Positions 24,448-33,803 of a stretch of DNA of 64,000 nucleotides are shown piece after piece. The notes below the pieces were generated by a model. It was not told the DNA's origin, did no database searches, and saw only the letters and a program-made list of their open reading frames with translations. Numbering within the stretch: position 1 is the stretch's first letter; the number at the start of each line of letters is the position of its first letter. A program made the translations under genes and the position numbers. Source of the stretch: Ephemerocybe angulata (Eukaryota; Basidiomycota; Agaricomycetes; Agaricales; Psathyrellaceae); the NCBI GenBank assembly GCA_013368325.1, contig JAACJK010000170.1, positions 186,001-250,000 on the forward strand, given 5' to 3'.

Positions 24448-25710
24448 TCAAAAGCCTCTATCGGAAAGCTCCTTAATCATATCCCTAATCGTGTCCTCAT
24501 ACTTGCGATACTCGAAGCCCAACACTCTCTTCGATTTCTCTGAGTTATACCTGACAAGGTAAGGCACCCTCTCAATATCGGGAAGGCCCTTTGTTTTTTC
24601 TTCCTTTAACGGGGCGGTATCCTTCAAAGCAGCCACGAACTCCACTAGGTGTTGTTCAGCATCTAGAAATTGACAAGGATGAGCTTGGAGTTACTCACCA
24701 GCCTCCTGCCAGCTCGTTGCCCCTGCGGACAGGATCATCCTCTTTCCTCCAGCCTCTGGCCTTGTAAGTGAAAAGACGTGAGCCTGAGCTACGTCTCTGA
24801 CGTCGACGTAGGACACCGCGGACGCCATCACCCCAGGATCCGTCTGAGTACCCTTGATAACCGAGCCAAACCACCAGTCCACAGAGGTTCCAATCGGGAG
24901 GGACCGAATGAGAGGGGGCTATATCAGCACCGTGTATTAGTCGTGGATCAAGATACTACGGAGACTGGGAAAGAACCCACTCCGAAGACGAAAGGCGGAT
25001 TTAGAACCACCAAATCGAATTTCCCGGCGGCATTCTGGTCAACATAGGCTCTCGCGGCTTTCTCGGCCAATGTCTTCGACGCGCGGTACTTCACCATCGA
25101 CGGTGCGCTGCGCCCCTGCTTCTCCACTAGCTCGGGATCGACAGACCAGTCCGACTCGTCAAATACCTTGGGGGTATCAAGCGGCCGGCTAACCGTCGCT
25201 GTAGACGATGTCAAGACAAATCGCTTGACAGTGCTCCTATAGATACATCGAGTCAGTCACAAGAGTCACTAGTCACTGATATCTTGGAAAGGTCCGTTAT
25301 CTTACCCGGGTAAAGCAGCGGCCTTGACAAGGTTCATCGTCCCACCCACCGCAGGCTTGATGAAGTCTACACTCGCTTTAGCCACCGATATCACAGTACT
25401 TCCAAGAATGAAAGAACGCACCATCAGGATCATCGCTCTTGGCCGTCAACGGCGATGCAAGATGCACAACCCCGTCAACTCCAACAGCCGCACTATCAAA
25501 CGCGCCCTCCTTGATAAAGTCCTCTACAACGACGAACTCCAATTCTCCCTTCCCTTCGAACTGCTCTTTCAGAGGCTCTGCCTTCTCGATGGACCGTACG
25601 GCCGCCCGCACTTTGAATCCCTGCTCAAGGAGGAAGTGGATGACCCAAGAACCGATATACCCTGTTCCCCCAGTGACGAGGATCTTGGAAGGCGGGGCGA
25701 GGGCAGGCAT
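24448..25710 (-). CDS. Extended SDR, dihydroflavonol/carbonyl-reductase-like
   Basis: Five exons (25710-25422, 25366-25306, 25236-24981, 24918-24699, 24644-24448) give 1023 nt, 340 aa. The Rossmann nucleotide-binding motif is GGTGYIG (14-20). The catalytic YxxxK is Y167-RAS-K171, with 'VLTSSTATV' supplying the serine. 'VLNPPFVFG' and 'YVDVRDVAQAHVF' are typical of the atypical/extended SDRs that include dihydroflavonol-4-reductase, cinnamoyl-CoA reductase and fungal Gre2-type carbonyl reductases. The expected reaction is NADPH-dependent reduction of an aldehyde or ketone; the substrate cannot be read from sequence. The intron plan is close to the cluster at 36.8-39.9 kb but with fewer introns, so it is an older relative. 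A TATA-like tatatata lies about 70 bp upstream (near 25783). Confidence 0.92.
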
Positions 25711-26592
25711 TGGGATCTCTAGGGAGGAGGTATAGAAGGTGAACGGATCGTTAATATGAATATGGAACGAAGCAAGTTCAGGTATATATACTTAGTCTAG
25801 ATTTGCAGAGAGAGATAGCGCTCGGAATCGTCCCGGAGATCACAGAGCGGAAGCGTTATAGATACCCTGCATGCCTGGTGCATACGCGTCCTCACAATAC
25901 CTCGGCATGCCCTGCCAACTCCTACCGGGATGCGACGTAATCCTTTGTAATCCCACGGTCGGTGTTCTGACAAGTGGCCGGAGATTTCAGTAGGCGCCGG
26001 ACCAACGCCGGATGTGCAAAGCGATCGGCTGACATAGACCATCCAGGGTTCAAGCTCGGGCGAGACGCCATTGGGTTTGGTTCCGCTGCCACAAAATTCT
26101 GGACAGTTAACTCAGAGGTATTGGGGTTGGTCCGTAAATGTTGTTGTTGGCGACTTGATCGCATTGGATTAGCGCCCGGAGGGTATCTCCGACACAAAAC
26201 ACTCTTCGAATGGCTTGGGAGGAGAATGAATGGACCCGAAATTTTATCCACGGAGATATAGCATAGCACGGAATAGAAGTAGATCTCCACAGGTTCGGCT
26301 TTGTAGTGCGTCTTAAGCGCTTAGATCAGTGCTGATCATTTCTGGCCCATTTCACTGTTGTCGAGCCTCTTATAGATTTCCCTAGTGAGTTTTGTTGCGA
26401 TCGAACAATGAGACTAGACTTAAATTAGGTTAAGCACAACTCACCTCGGGCAAGCACAATGCATCGCCTGTTCCTTTCACGCCAGTCAAATCAATGTCCC
26501 TTTGTCGTCACAACAGTGGTAACAATGAACTTTCCTTTGTGCACTCCTTAGCAACTATAACTCTCCCCGGACTTTTTAGCCACCATCCCAGC
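25711..26592. other. Divergent promoter region
   Basis: Lies between the minus-strand SDR and the plus-strand DG-family gene. The open frames here have no recognisable content. Gene regulation for both sides is presumably housed here. Confidence 0.5.
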
Positions 26593-26600
26593 TATATAAG
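26593..26600 (+). promoter_or_regulatory. TATA box of the 26646 gene
   Basis: TATATAAG, 46 bp before the ATG, the spacing expected for a short leader. Confidence 0.6.
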
Positions 26601-26645
26601 CGCAAGTGAGAGGATCGCTTCTCCTTTCCCATCCCCCTGCCCGCC

Positions 26646-27428
26646 ATGCCCCTCCTCCGACTGGAGCTCAAGCCATCCGCGCATCCCTCAGCCATAGATG
26701 AGGGCCCACAGCTCATCGAACTTTTCAACCACCCGAATGGTGGCCTCAAGACTTCTACAAGGACTGTTGAGGCCGATGGGACTGTTCTCTACAAAACCAC
26801 ACTCATTGACCCGGACACCTCTATAACCACCATCATACACAAGCAGCCTCAACGAGACGGCACAGTGAGCTTGCCTTGGACTAGCGAGACAATCGTTAGC
26901 TATCCCAAAGACGACTCGTCCATCAGCACATACGAGGAGCATACGTTTAACGAGGATGATACTGTGACTACCTTGTTCACGGCTATGGATAGGCATGGAG
27001 TCGCTTCAACCCGAGAGGCTGTTAGACCGCTCGTCGAGTTTCTGGCCAAGTTCCCAGGTGCAGCGAAGGAGCCCGAGTCTGACTCCGACTCGGAGGAGGA
27101 GTTCTGGACGTTTGACTTTGACTCTGACTCCTCCGAGGACGAAATCTTGGTCAAGGACCTCAGCTTAGATGCCGAAAATAGTGCACTCACGGGAGGCCTC
27201 GAGTCTGAAGATGAGAGCGAAGATCCCGAGGACGATGATAACAATGGAAATCTCGAGTCGACGACATCTGAGGACGATGAAGAGAATCGAGACCTACAGC
27301 CCGCATCCGAGGACGTCAATGAAAACTTCAGGAGAGATCATGAAGATGAAAACGAAGAAGTTTGCAACGGAGGCTTGGAGATAGACTTCAATGATCCAAA
27401 ATACGATCTTGAATATGTTTCCGAGTAA
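26646..27428 (+). CDS. DG-family protein with acidic tail
   Basis: A single-exon protein of 260 aa. Residues ~25-130 are made of short beta-like strands separated by Asp-Gly or Asn-Gly turns: 'HPNGGLKTSTRTVEADGTVLYKTTL', 'PQRDGTVSLPWTSETIVSYPKDDSSISTYEEHTF', 'DDTVTTLFTAMDRHGVASTREAVRPLVEF'. The order and spacing match the smaller proteins at 27.9 and 28.5 kb. The second half is highly acidic (SDSDSEEEFWTFDFDSDSSEDE and further D/E/S runs), and probably disordered. There is no signal peptide, membrane helix or known catalytic motif. I do not recognise the family and give no function. Confidence 0.8.
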   Translation: MPLLRLELKPSAHPSAIDEGPQLIELFNHPNGGLKTSTRTVEADGTVLYKTTLIDPDTSITTIIHKQPQRDGTVSLPWTSETIVSYPKDDSSISTYEEHTFNEDDTVTTLFTAMDRHGVASTREAVRPLVEFLAKFPGAAKEPESDSDSEEEFWTFDFDSDSSEDEILVKDLSLDAENSALTGGLESEDESEDPEDDDNNGNLESTTSEDDEENRDLQPASEDVNENFRRDHEDENEEVCNGGLEIDFNDPKYDLEYVSE

Positions 27429-27699
27429 TCTTCTTTACAATATATTTTCGAGAGTGACACTCTGTGCGCTCTTCAGCCCTTTTGTTTCAACATCTCTTTA
27501 TAATACAAACTACTGCCAGTGTACATAATATAGCTGTGAAGACGTTAGTCGAGCCCATACTGGCGAGAAATTGAATTCACACTTGCGCTTAACCAATTGT
27601 TTTCTCTATCACAGGATTTCAAATACACGCAAAGACTCGAGCTTTGTCATTTTTGCAGTCAAACCTCCAAGCTCGCTTTGCGTCGCGTTGTCCACCGGG
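27429..27699. other. Intergenic, nothing recognised
   Basis: The 3' flank of the preceding gene; no other signal. Confidence 0.5.
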
Positions 27700-27917
27700 C
27701 GCCTATTAATAATTACTTCCCACGATTGCCTCGATGCTTTGATCGGCGGGACGTGCTTTGTATATCCAAGGACTAAGCGCGAAAACATAGCTTTGGCCGC
27801 CCGGCTGAGATATGCAAAGCATATTTATGATGACAGCTAAACTATATAAACTACGCCTACGCCTCCCTCTTTCTCCATTCCTCCCCTCCGAAGCAAACAG
27901 TCGTCCATCCATCCATC
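27700..27917 (+). promoter_or_regulatory. Duplicated DG-family promoter, copy 1
   Basis: Shares ordered blocks with 28300-28490: 'attacttccca', 'atgctttgat', 'tgctttgtat', 'tagctttggccgccc', and the leader 'tccctctttctccattcctc'. A TATA box (TATATAAA, 27843-27850) lies 68 bp before the ATG at 27918. Preservation of these blocks between paralogues suggests shared control. Confidence 0.6.
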
Positions 27918-28292
27918 ATGCAAGTTCAAGTTCAACCCCGCGACATCCAAAGCGCCAACCACACTGACGGGTCCCTCCAAAAGGTTACCAGAAGTACCAA
28001 AGATGGTACTCTGACATTGGAAAGCAGGACCTCGCACCCCGACGGTTCTTTCACCACTCGAGTGACCGTAATGCCAGAGACAGAAAACAGCGGTCCCTAT
28101 ACTACCATTTCGAAGATTACCTTCCCAGATGGCTCAGTCCACACCACCTCCGACTCCATCGTACTTAGAGAAGGTGGAATTGCCACCACCACCAGAACGA
28201 CTACTGATCGAAATGGGCATTCTTCAGCTCCAGAGGTTACTGATAGGTCTACGATCGATTTTTTCTCTGACTGTATCGGTTTTTGGAGGTGA
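27918..28292 (+). CDS. Small DG-family protein
   Basis: A single exon of 124 aa with the family pattern of Gly-turn strands: 'HTDGSLQKVTRSTKDGTLTLESRTSHPDGSFTTRVTVMP', 'GPYTTISKITFPDGSVHTTSDS', 'GGIATTTRTTTDRNGHSSAPE', and a short C-terminal 'DFFSDCIGFW'. It is Thr/Ser-rich and soluble in appearance, with no targeting signal. It is a tandem duplicate of the next gene, including the promoter. Function unknown. The repeating strand-turn pattern would suit a small beta-sheet or beta-solenoid fold (inference). Confidence 0.75.
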   Translation: MQVQVQPRDIQSANHTDGSLQKVTRSTKDGTLTLESRTSHPDGSFTTRVTVMPETENSGPYTTISKITFPDGSVHTTSDSIVLREGGIATTTRTTTDRNGHSSAPEVTDRSTIDFFSDCIGFWR

Positions 28293-28490
28293 CAACTGAT
28301 TACTTCCCACTTCGGACTACATGCTTTGATTTACCGTGTCTGCTTTGTATAACCGCTATATGCACGAAACCGTAGCTTTGGCCGCCCAGCTGAAATTTAA
28401 AAAGCGTCTATATGATATATCAAAAAACTGCCCCTACGTCTCCCTCTTTCTCCATTCCTCAAGCAAGCAGTCGCCTAGTAATCAGCCACC
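28293..28490 (+). promoter_or_regulatory. Duplicated DG-family promoter, copy 2
   Basis: The counterpart of 27700-27917. It keeps the 'tagctttggccgccc' and 'tccctctttctccattcctc' blocks, with an AT-rich TATA-like stretch (tatatgatatatc) near 28411. Confidence 0.6.
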
Positions 28491-28895
28491 ATGCAGCCCC
28501 GCAATATCCACAGTTTCACCCACCCCGACGGGTCTCTCCAAATGACTACAAGCGACACCAGTAACGACGGTACCTTGACCCTGGAAAGCACTATCTGGCA
28601 CCGCGACGGATCCTTCTCCACATTGGTACTAAGCGTAATGCCAGGCCCGGGGCCAGATAGCAGCGCCTCATATACTACTATCTCGAAGATTGGCTTCCCT
28701 GATGGCTCTGTCCACGCCACCTCCGAGTATAGCATGTTCAATGGAGGTGGCACTGTTACCACTGTGACTACGACTACGGATCGGAATAGCCATTCTTCGG
28801 GCCCGGAGGAAACAGTTAGGGCTGTGGCTGACTTCTTCTCTCTCACCAACTTGGATGCGTCGGACTCCAATTCAGATGACAGTGGTGATAGCTGA
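28491..28895 (+). CDS. Small DG-family protein
   Basis: A single exon of 134 aa, closely related to the 27918 product: 'HPDGSLQMTTSDTSNDGTLTLEST', 'HRDGSFSTLVLSVMPGPGP', 'ASYTTISKIGFPDGSVHATSEYS', 'TTTTDRNSHSSGPEETVR', with an acidic Ser/Asp C-terminal end (SDSNSDDSGDS) like a short version of the 26646 acidic tail. This links the three genes as one family. Function unknown. Confidence 0.75.
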   Translation: MQPRNIHSFTHPDGSLQMTTSDTSNDGTLTLESTIWHRDGSFSTLVLSVMPGPGPDSSASYTTISKIGFPDGSVHATSEYSMFNGGGTVTTVTTTTDRNSHSSGPEETVRAVADFFSLTNLDASDSNSDDSGDS

Positions 28896-30365
28896 GAAGT
28901 TAAACTCCGTCTAAATATTCCCATAAAGTTTGGGCAAACTCAGAATGTCTTTCGTAAACGCCCTAATTATTTTCCGGACTTGGTAGCTTGCATAATAGAT
29001 CGACCTTGCCACCTTCGTACCTCTGTTCGTGTGATCAAACGTCGTGGGCAGTACAGATGAGTTTATCGGGCTATCTGTGCATGAGCTTGGATACTCCGTC
29101 CTTGGATTCAATGATATTTATTATTGATCGGCGATCGCCGCGGCTAACCCTAACCCCCGAGGTCCCAACTGCGGCGTGCGCGGCAGCATTGCCGCGGAGA
29201 TTGAATTGGAAGCGCGAGGCCCGTGCGCACGGCGGGATGCCAGCGAGAGATATAAAGGTCAGCACACGACGTTTCGTTCTTCAAATCCTCTTTCTTCCCT
29301 TCCCCCATCTTCCCCCTCTCCTGTGCGTCCTCACTTCTGTGTCCGATCTGTTTCTCCTGCCGGATTCTTCTTTCTACACTAACTTGGGCCACGACACACA
29401 ACTCGCCGAAGGCGAGGTCTAGGGAGACTGGGTCGAATAGATCACCCGGTGAGTCTGAGGGTTTACTAGGGCTATGTCGCAACTCAGCCAAAGTAATTCT
29501 GGGATAAAGGTGCAGGAAAACGAACTGGTGCTGGTACACCCCGTGCATAGAGCCAGAGCCAGGATTGAGAGACTTGCCTAGTGGCGCATCAGGCCAACCG
29601 CCAGACACCCACCCACTCAGTCTTAAGCCTGCTATACATTAGATTTGTGCCTCTTGACATAGCCTTTCGTCGAAATATGTGCAGCATACCACTTAGTGCC
29701 TCGCGTTGTGGTTCTCGCTGCCAAAGCGTTCAATTTTTACCATCCTTCGTACCAAGAAATAGCGCTGACGCATTCATCCATTTCTTTATTACCCAGGATA
29801 AATCTACCATCAGTCCTAGACGTGTGTACACGGTGCGTTCTTGTCGTCAAGTTCTCCTGTCCTGAATTTGCTTTGACCTGATCAGTTTCTGTACTCGGAC
29901 CAACCACAGATATGTTCTGATCTGTGTTCGATTCTTTACCACCTAGACTTTGGAAAACAACTCCAACAAGGTGCTTGTAAGTTCCATCTCTGAGTCGGAC
30001 TGAGGCCGCAGGCATCTGGCACGCGTCCCGGAAAACCTACGCGTGACTCGCGCGACGCGTTGAGTAACCGGACCGGCAACCTAGGTTGCGATCAGGCTTT
30101 TGTTCTTCTGCCCTCTACCCCCACGACCAACTTTGCATTTCCTGCTTTTTTCATTTCTCCCATTCTCTTTTTCTTTCTATCTCTACTTTATAAACACCTT
30201 CCTGGCCTACTCCCAGTCTCGTCGTTCGATCTCGTTTCTTTCCCTCGTTCGATCCAAGTTATCTTATCGGAACGCCAGCACGACTTCAACTTGACCCCAA
30301 CCTTTCGCTCTTTCGCCATCGAACCATAACGACAAAGGGGAAACCAGATCTTCAGCCTGGTAGAT
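28896..30365. other. Intergenic, leader-like sequence, no gene
   Basis: About 1.47 kb. Near 29249 there is a 'gatataaagg' followed by a long pyrimidine-rich tract that looks like a promoter and leader but opens into no convincing protein. The 5' flank of the RING gene (30130-30365) is T/C-rich with 'tttataaac' near 30187. Confidence 0.5.
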
Positions 30366-31977
30366 ATGTCCGGGCAGTGTTCGATCTGTCTGGGTGAATA
30401 CGACGAGCCCGTGTGCATACCCTGTGGTACGCCTATCACCCAATTGCCAGCAACTTGGTTTTGACTACCTGCTCCACAGGCCACGTCTACTGCGTCGGGT
30501 GTATTACGGACGTCGTGAATCGCCCTGACGAAGCTGTGACAGCAAGGTGTCCAACTTGCAGGACCGAATTCCACCTAGGTGCGTTAAATTCACAACGCGC
30601 AATCTTGTCCGATTAACCACCACCCGCACAGTCGTCCCCGATCTTACCTACCTCCCCAAAAAGTACCACCCCTTCGTCATCTCCCCCCTCCGCCGGATCT
30701 ACCTCCCCGCACCCGCGCCACCCTCGCCCTCCCCAAGCACATCCAGCCTCCTCAAAGCGGAAGAACAGTCCCGAGCCGCGCTCTCCCAGCTGGAGGCCGA
30801 GGTAGCGAAGTACAAGTCGCGCGTGGCCACGCACCGCGAGACGGAGGAGATGCTGATGCAGCAGTGCGAGCGGCACCAGGCAAAGGCCCATGCGTACCGC
30901 GAGCGCGAGTGGGAGGCGCGGAAGGAGGTGCGGCGGCTGGGGAAGGAGGCGAGGGAGGTGGGCGAGCGCGTGATGGAGCTTGAGGGGAGTTTGGAGCGGG
31001 TTATCGAAGGCGGACGGAGGGCGGAGGAGAGAGCTGGGCGACTGGAGGGAGAGGTTGGGAGATTGCGCAAAGAGTGAGTGTTGATATATCGGCGAATTGG
31101 GGAGGTATCCCGTCGAAAGACAAGGATAATTTGTGTCTGTTGGCGTTGCAAGTACAACCCGCACGCCCGGATACATACGTCCGTCTCTCGGACGATCCAT
31201 CCGACAGAATACTGAGCCCAACTCTCCAGGAACGAAGCGCTGGAACTGAAGCTTCGGCTTATGAACATACAGGGCGGCACCCCCAAGAGAACGTCCACCC
31301 CGCATCCAGGTGGCCCCGATCCCTCGAGCGACGAAGCCCTCGATCCCAGCAGCAGCATCAGCACGAACAACAGCAGCATCAACATCAACGTGAACATCGG
31401 CACCAGCACTTACGCCACCACTCTGCACCACGCCGGGTATTCTGAATCCATCTCGGCACCCATCCCCTCTGGCTCGACGTCCCCGCGGCGCGTCACACGC
31501 CCGCTCCCTCGCTCAAGGCTGAGTATTGGCCCTTCGACGGTGAGCAATACGAAGGTGTCGAGCACGAAGAAGACGGCGCATAAGAAGGCCGGGGTGCATG
31601 CTGCGTCCTTGCCGATGAGCATGACGACGCCGCTTGGGTTTCCGATGGACCTCGGGAGTACGAAGAAGGCGCGTTTGGTTGGCCAGGCGGGGGCACAGAA
31701 CGAGCAGAATGGGAGGACTGGGGTGGATCCGGGCACGCTCGCGAACCGTGCGTCCAACTCGAATCTTAATGCGAACGCCAAGGTGTTTAGTCTCCGTGGG
31801 GCGCTGGACGATGGGGCGGCTGCGGCGAGGAGGAAGACGATTGACGGGGAGGCGTTTTACGAGGCTGTTTCAGCGGGCTCCGGTGCGCCGAGGCATGTAA
31901 GCGGCCAGGGGCATGTGCCGAGGAAGAAGAGTGTAAGTCATATGCGGTCGGTGTCGGTGGGAGTTATGGATGAGTAG
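30366..31977 (+). CDS. RING-finger and coiled-coil protein, probable E3 ubiquitin ligase
   Basis: Four exons (30366-30426, 30480-30578, 30632-31073, 31230-31977) give 1350 nt, 449 aa. A complete C3HC4 RING opens the protein: C5, C8, C20, H22, C25, C28, C44, C47. A proline-rich linker is followed by a long Glu/Arg-rich coiled coil (about residues 85-220, running across the last splice as 'RLRKENEALELKLRLM'). The final ~230 residues are Ser/Thr/Asn-rich and basic, probably disordered. RING proteins of this kind pass ubiquitin from an E2 to a substrate; the coiled coil would pair it with itself or a target. The first exon is split inside the zinc site, typical of fungal RING genes. Substrate unknown. 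Confidence 0.88.
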
Positions 31978-32813
31978 GAAGTGAGTATAATCAGAAGGTA
32001 GCGTTTAGGGTTCAGGCTGTTATAGCGTTCATACGCTGCACTTACAGCGCGAATTGTGGGGAAGAGGAAGTTAATGTATATCTCTAGATTCACAGGCTAT
32101 CAAGACTATCAAACTATGTGCGCATCGCAAGCATTGTCGACCTTTTCATCACCCGAAACGTCGCAGCTAACTCCTTGCGCTGTAAAGTAACCTCCGAGTT
32201 CCAGTCGGTAAATGGCGAGCTTCCCTTGAGCTTCCCAAAGACAACGCCAAGGCGTACACAAAGCGCCTATGGCTTAAGGCGTCCAAGGGGTAGGTTTTCA
32301 TCTTGGGACTGGTTGGACTTCCGTTGGCTTCGTCCAGGTATCGATGCGGGGTTTTGGACGTTGCCAATGGACAAAGCGCGACGTTGCGACCGACAATGCT
32401 GTGTTGCGGCAGGGGGTCCAAGCGTCCATCATGATCCACTATGCCGTGTATTATCTCGCCATCGGCACCCCTCAGGACTGCTATTGTTCTCATGACGACC
32501 TCGCGGTGGGGGCGAGGCTTGTGTCTCTCCTTGGCCGAAGCCGCCGAGCACAGCCATCTATCCCTCCTTCACATCGATGCTTTGCTCTCCCTGGATCGTC
32601 GCGATGCGCTTGACGCCACCGTGGCTTTGTGGCGAATGCGCCCTCCCGATGCTTTGTACTGTGTTGCCTCGCCGTTGACACTAAGCGCTGGTCGTGCTAT
32701 AAAGGTAGAGAGGGTGGAGTGGTTGTGGACCTACATTCTCCCCATCTTCACTCAAGCCTTCGCCAGCAAAGCCGACCTCGCCCTCGATCTTGCCAACGTT
32801 TCTACACTCAATC
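31978..32813. promoter_or_regulatory. Intergenic and promoter region of the 32814 gene
   Basis: The TATA box TATAAA is at 32698-32703, 111 bp before the ATG at 32814. The leader is C-rich. Upstream open frames (for example 32118-32495) carry no recognisable protein. Confidence 0.5.
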
Positions 32814-33803
32814 ATGGACTCATTCTTCCAGGAGGGCGCGTTCCAGTATAACGAACAAACCTACGACAACAACTTCCCCCACCCCCAGCCCACCCCTTTC
32901 GTCGCAATGGTGACGCAGACGCAGACGGTAACCCAGACCACCTCGTACTTTGTTCCACTTCAACCGAATTTTGGGTTCCAGGAGCCTCAGCCTCAGCCCC
33001 AGTTCTACGAATCATTTAACGCAGGGTCTGATGTGTACCCCGACGAATCGGTATTCCAGCCGCAATCTGGTGCTGTTGGTTTCAGCGAGGCCGCCCCGGG
33101 GCCTGCGAACCCGTTGGATGATACTTTCTTCGACACCCTTGAATCCCTTTGGGATAACGTGAACGGGAATGTAGGCGGAGCGGCTTCGCAGAACTTCGGC
33201 TGCGACTATGAGCCGCAGGACCCGCCAGGGGTCAGTCTCTTTTTTGACAACGGACCAGGTGCGGTGAACGCGCAAGGCTTCGAGTATGACGGTGGCCTCG
33301 AGTACGCTGATGCGTTTAGTGCTGGTTCTTGGCCTACCATCAATTATGAGGACCTGGGTCAGGGTGCGACTTCGGAGGTCGTAAACGACCCATTTCCCGA
33401 TTGGAGTCCTGAGTATATTGCTGAGATTCAGGCTGCGATCGCCGCTGCAGGACCGGTGAAATGTGAGGACGATGAGGAGGCCCAGTTGTATCTTCAGAAT
33501 CCCTCCGAGGCTTCGGATTTGGATATTGATGGGTTTCTGGACGAGTTTTCAAGAGTTGATTCGTTCGGCGCGCTCGATGGTGCCACCGCATCTTCGACCT
33601 CATCAGCTATAGGAGGGCAGACTTTCAACGAAGATAGTGCTTCTCTCTATGACTGGAAGGCTACGTCGGATATGTTCATGCCTCAAGCCCATGATAGTTT
33701 CGGCGCGTCATTAATGGCCGGGAATGGTGCGCTCGTCTATGACTCAAGTTCTGGAGGGGGGTTTCCTCCTGGTGAAGATCAGGCCTGCATGTTCCTCCCG
33801 TGA
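32814..33803 (+). CDS. Hypothetical Gln/Pro/Gly-rich acidic protein
   Basis: A single exon of 329 aa, rich in Phe, Gln, Pro, Gly, Asp and Ser, with almost no Lys or Arg. It opens with 'MDSFFQEGAFQYNEQTYDNNF' and contains Gln/Thr and Pro/Gln patches ('QTQTVTQTTSYF', 'EPQPQPQFY') and repeated acidic-aromatic blocks such as 'DDTFFDTLESLW' and 'DLDIDGFLDEFSRVDSF'. These blocks resemble transcription activation domains, which suggests a transcription-related or phase-separating protein, but no DNA-binding domain is present. No known family is recognised. Confidence 0.7.
   Translation: MDSFFQEGAFQYNEQTYDNNFPHPQPTPFVAMVTQTQTVTQTTSYFVPLQPNFGFQEPQPQPQFYESFNAGSDVYPDESVFQPQSGAVGFSEAAPGPANPLDDTFFDTLESLWDNVNGNVGGAASQNFGCDYEPQDPPGVSLFFDNGPGAVNAQGFEYDGGLEYADAFSAGSWPTINYEDLGQGATSEVVNDPFPDWSPEYIAEIQAAIAAAGPVKCEDDEEAQLYLQNPSEASDLDIDGFLDEFSRVDSFGALDGATASSTSSAIGGQTFNEDSASLYDWKATSDMFMPQAHDSFGASLMAGNGALVYDSSSGGGFPPGEDQACMFLP

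Noticed and set aside
29143..29157. Telomere-like ctaaccctaaccccc
   Set aside because: Only two units, inside ordinary sequence; expected by chance or at most a trivial interstitial match.
28988..29422. 144-codon frame after the DG cluster
   Set aside because: Low-complexity leader-like sequence; no similarity to the DG proteins or other families.
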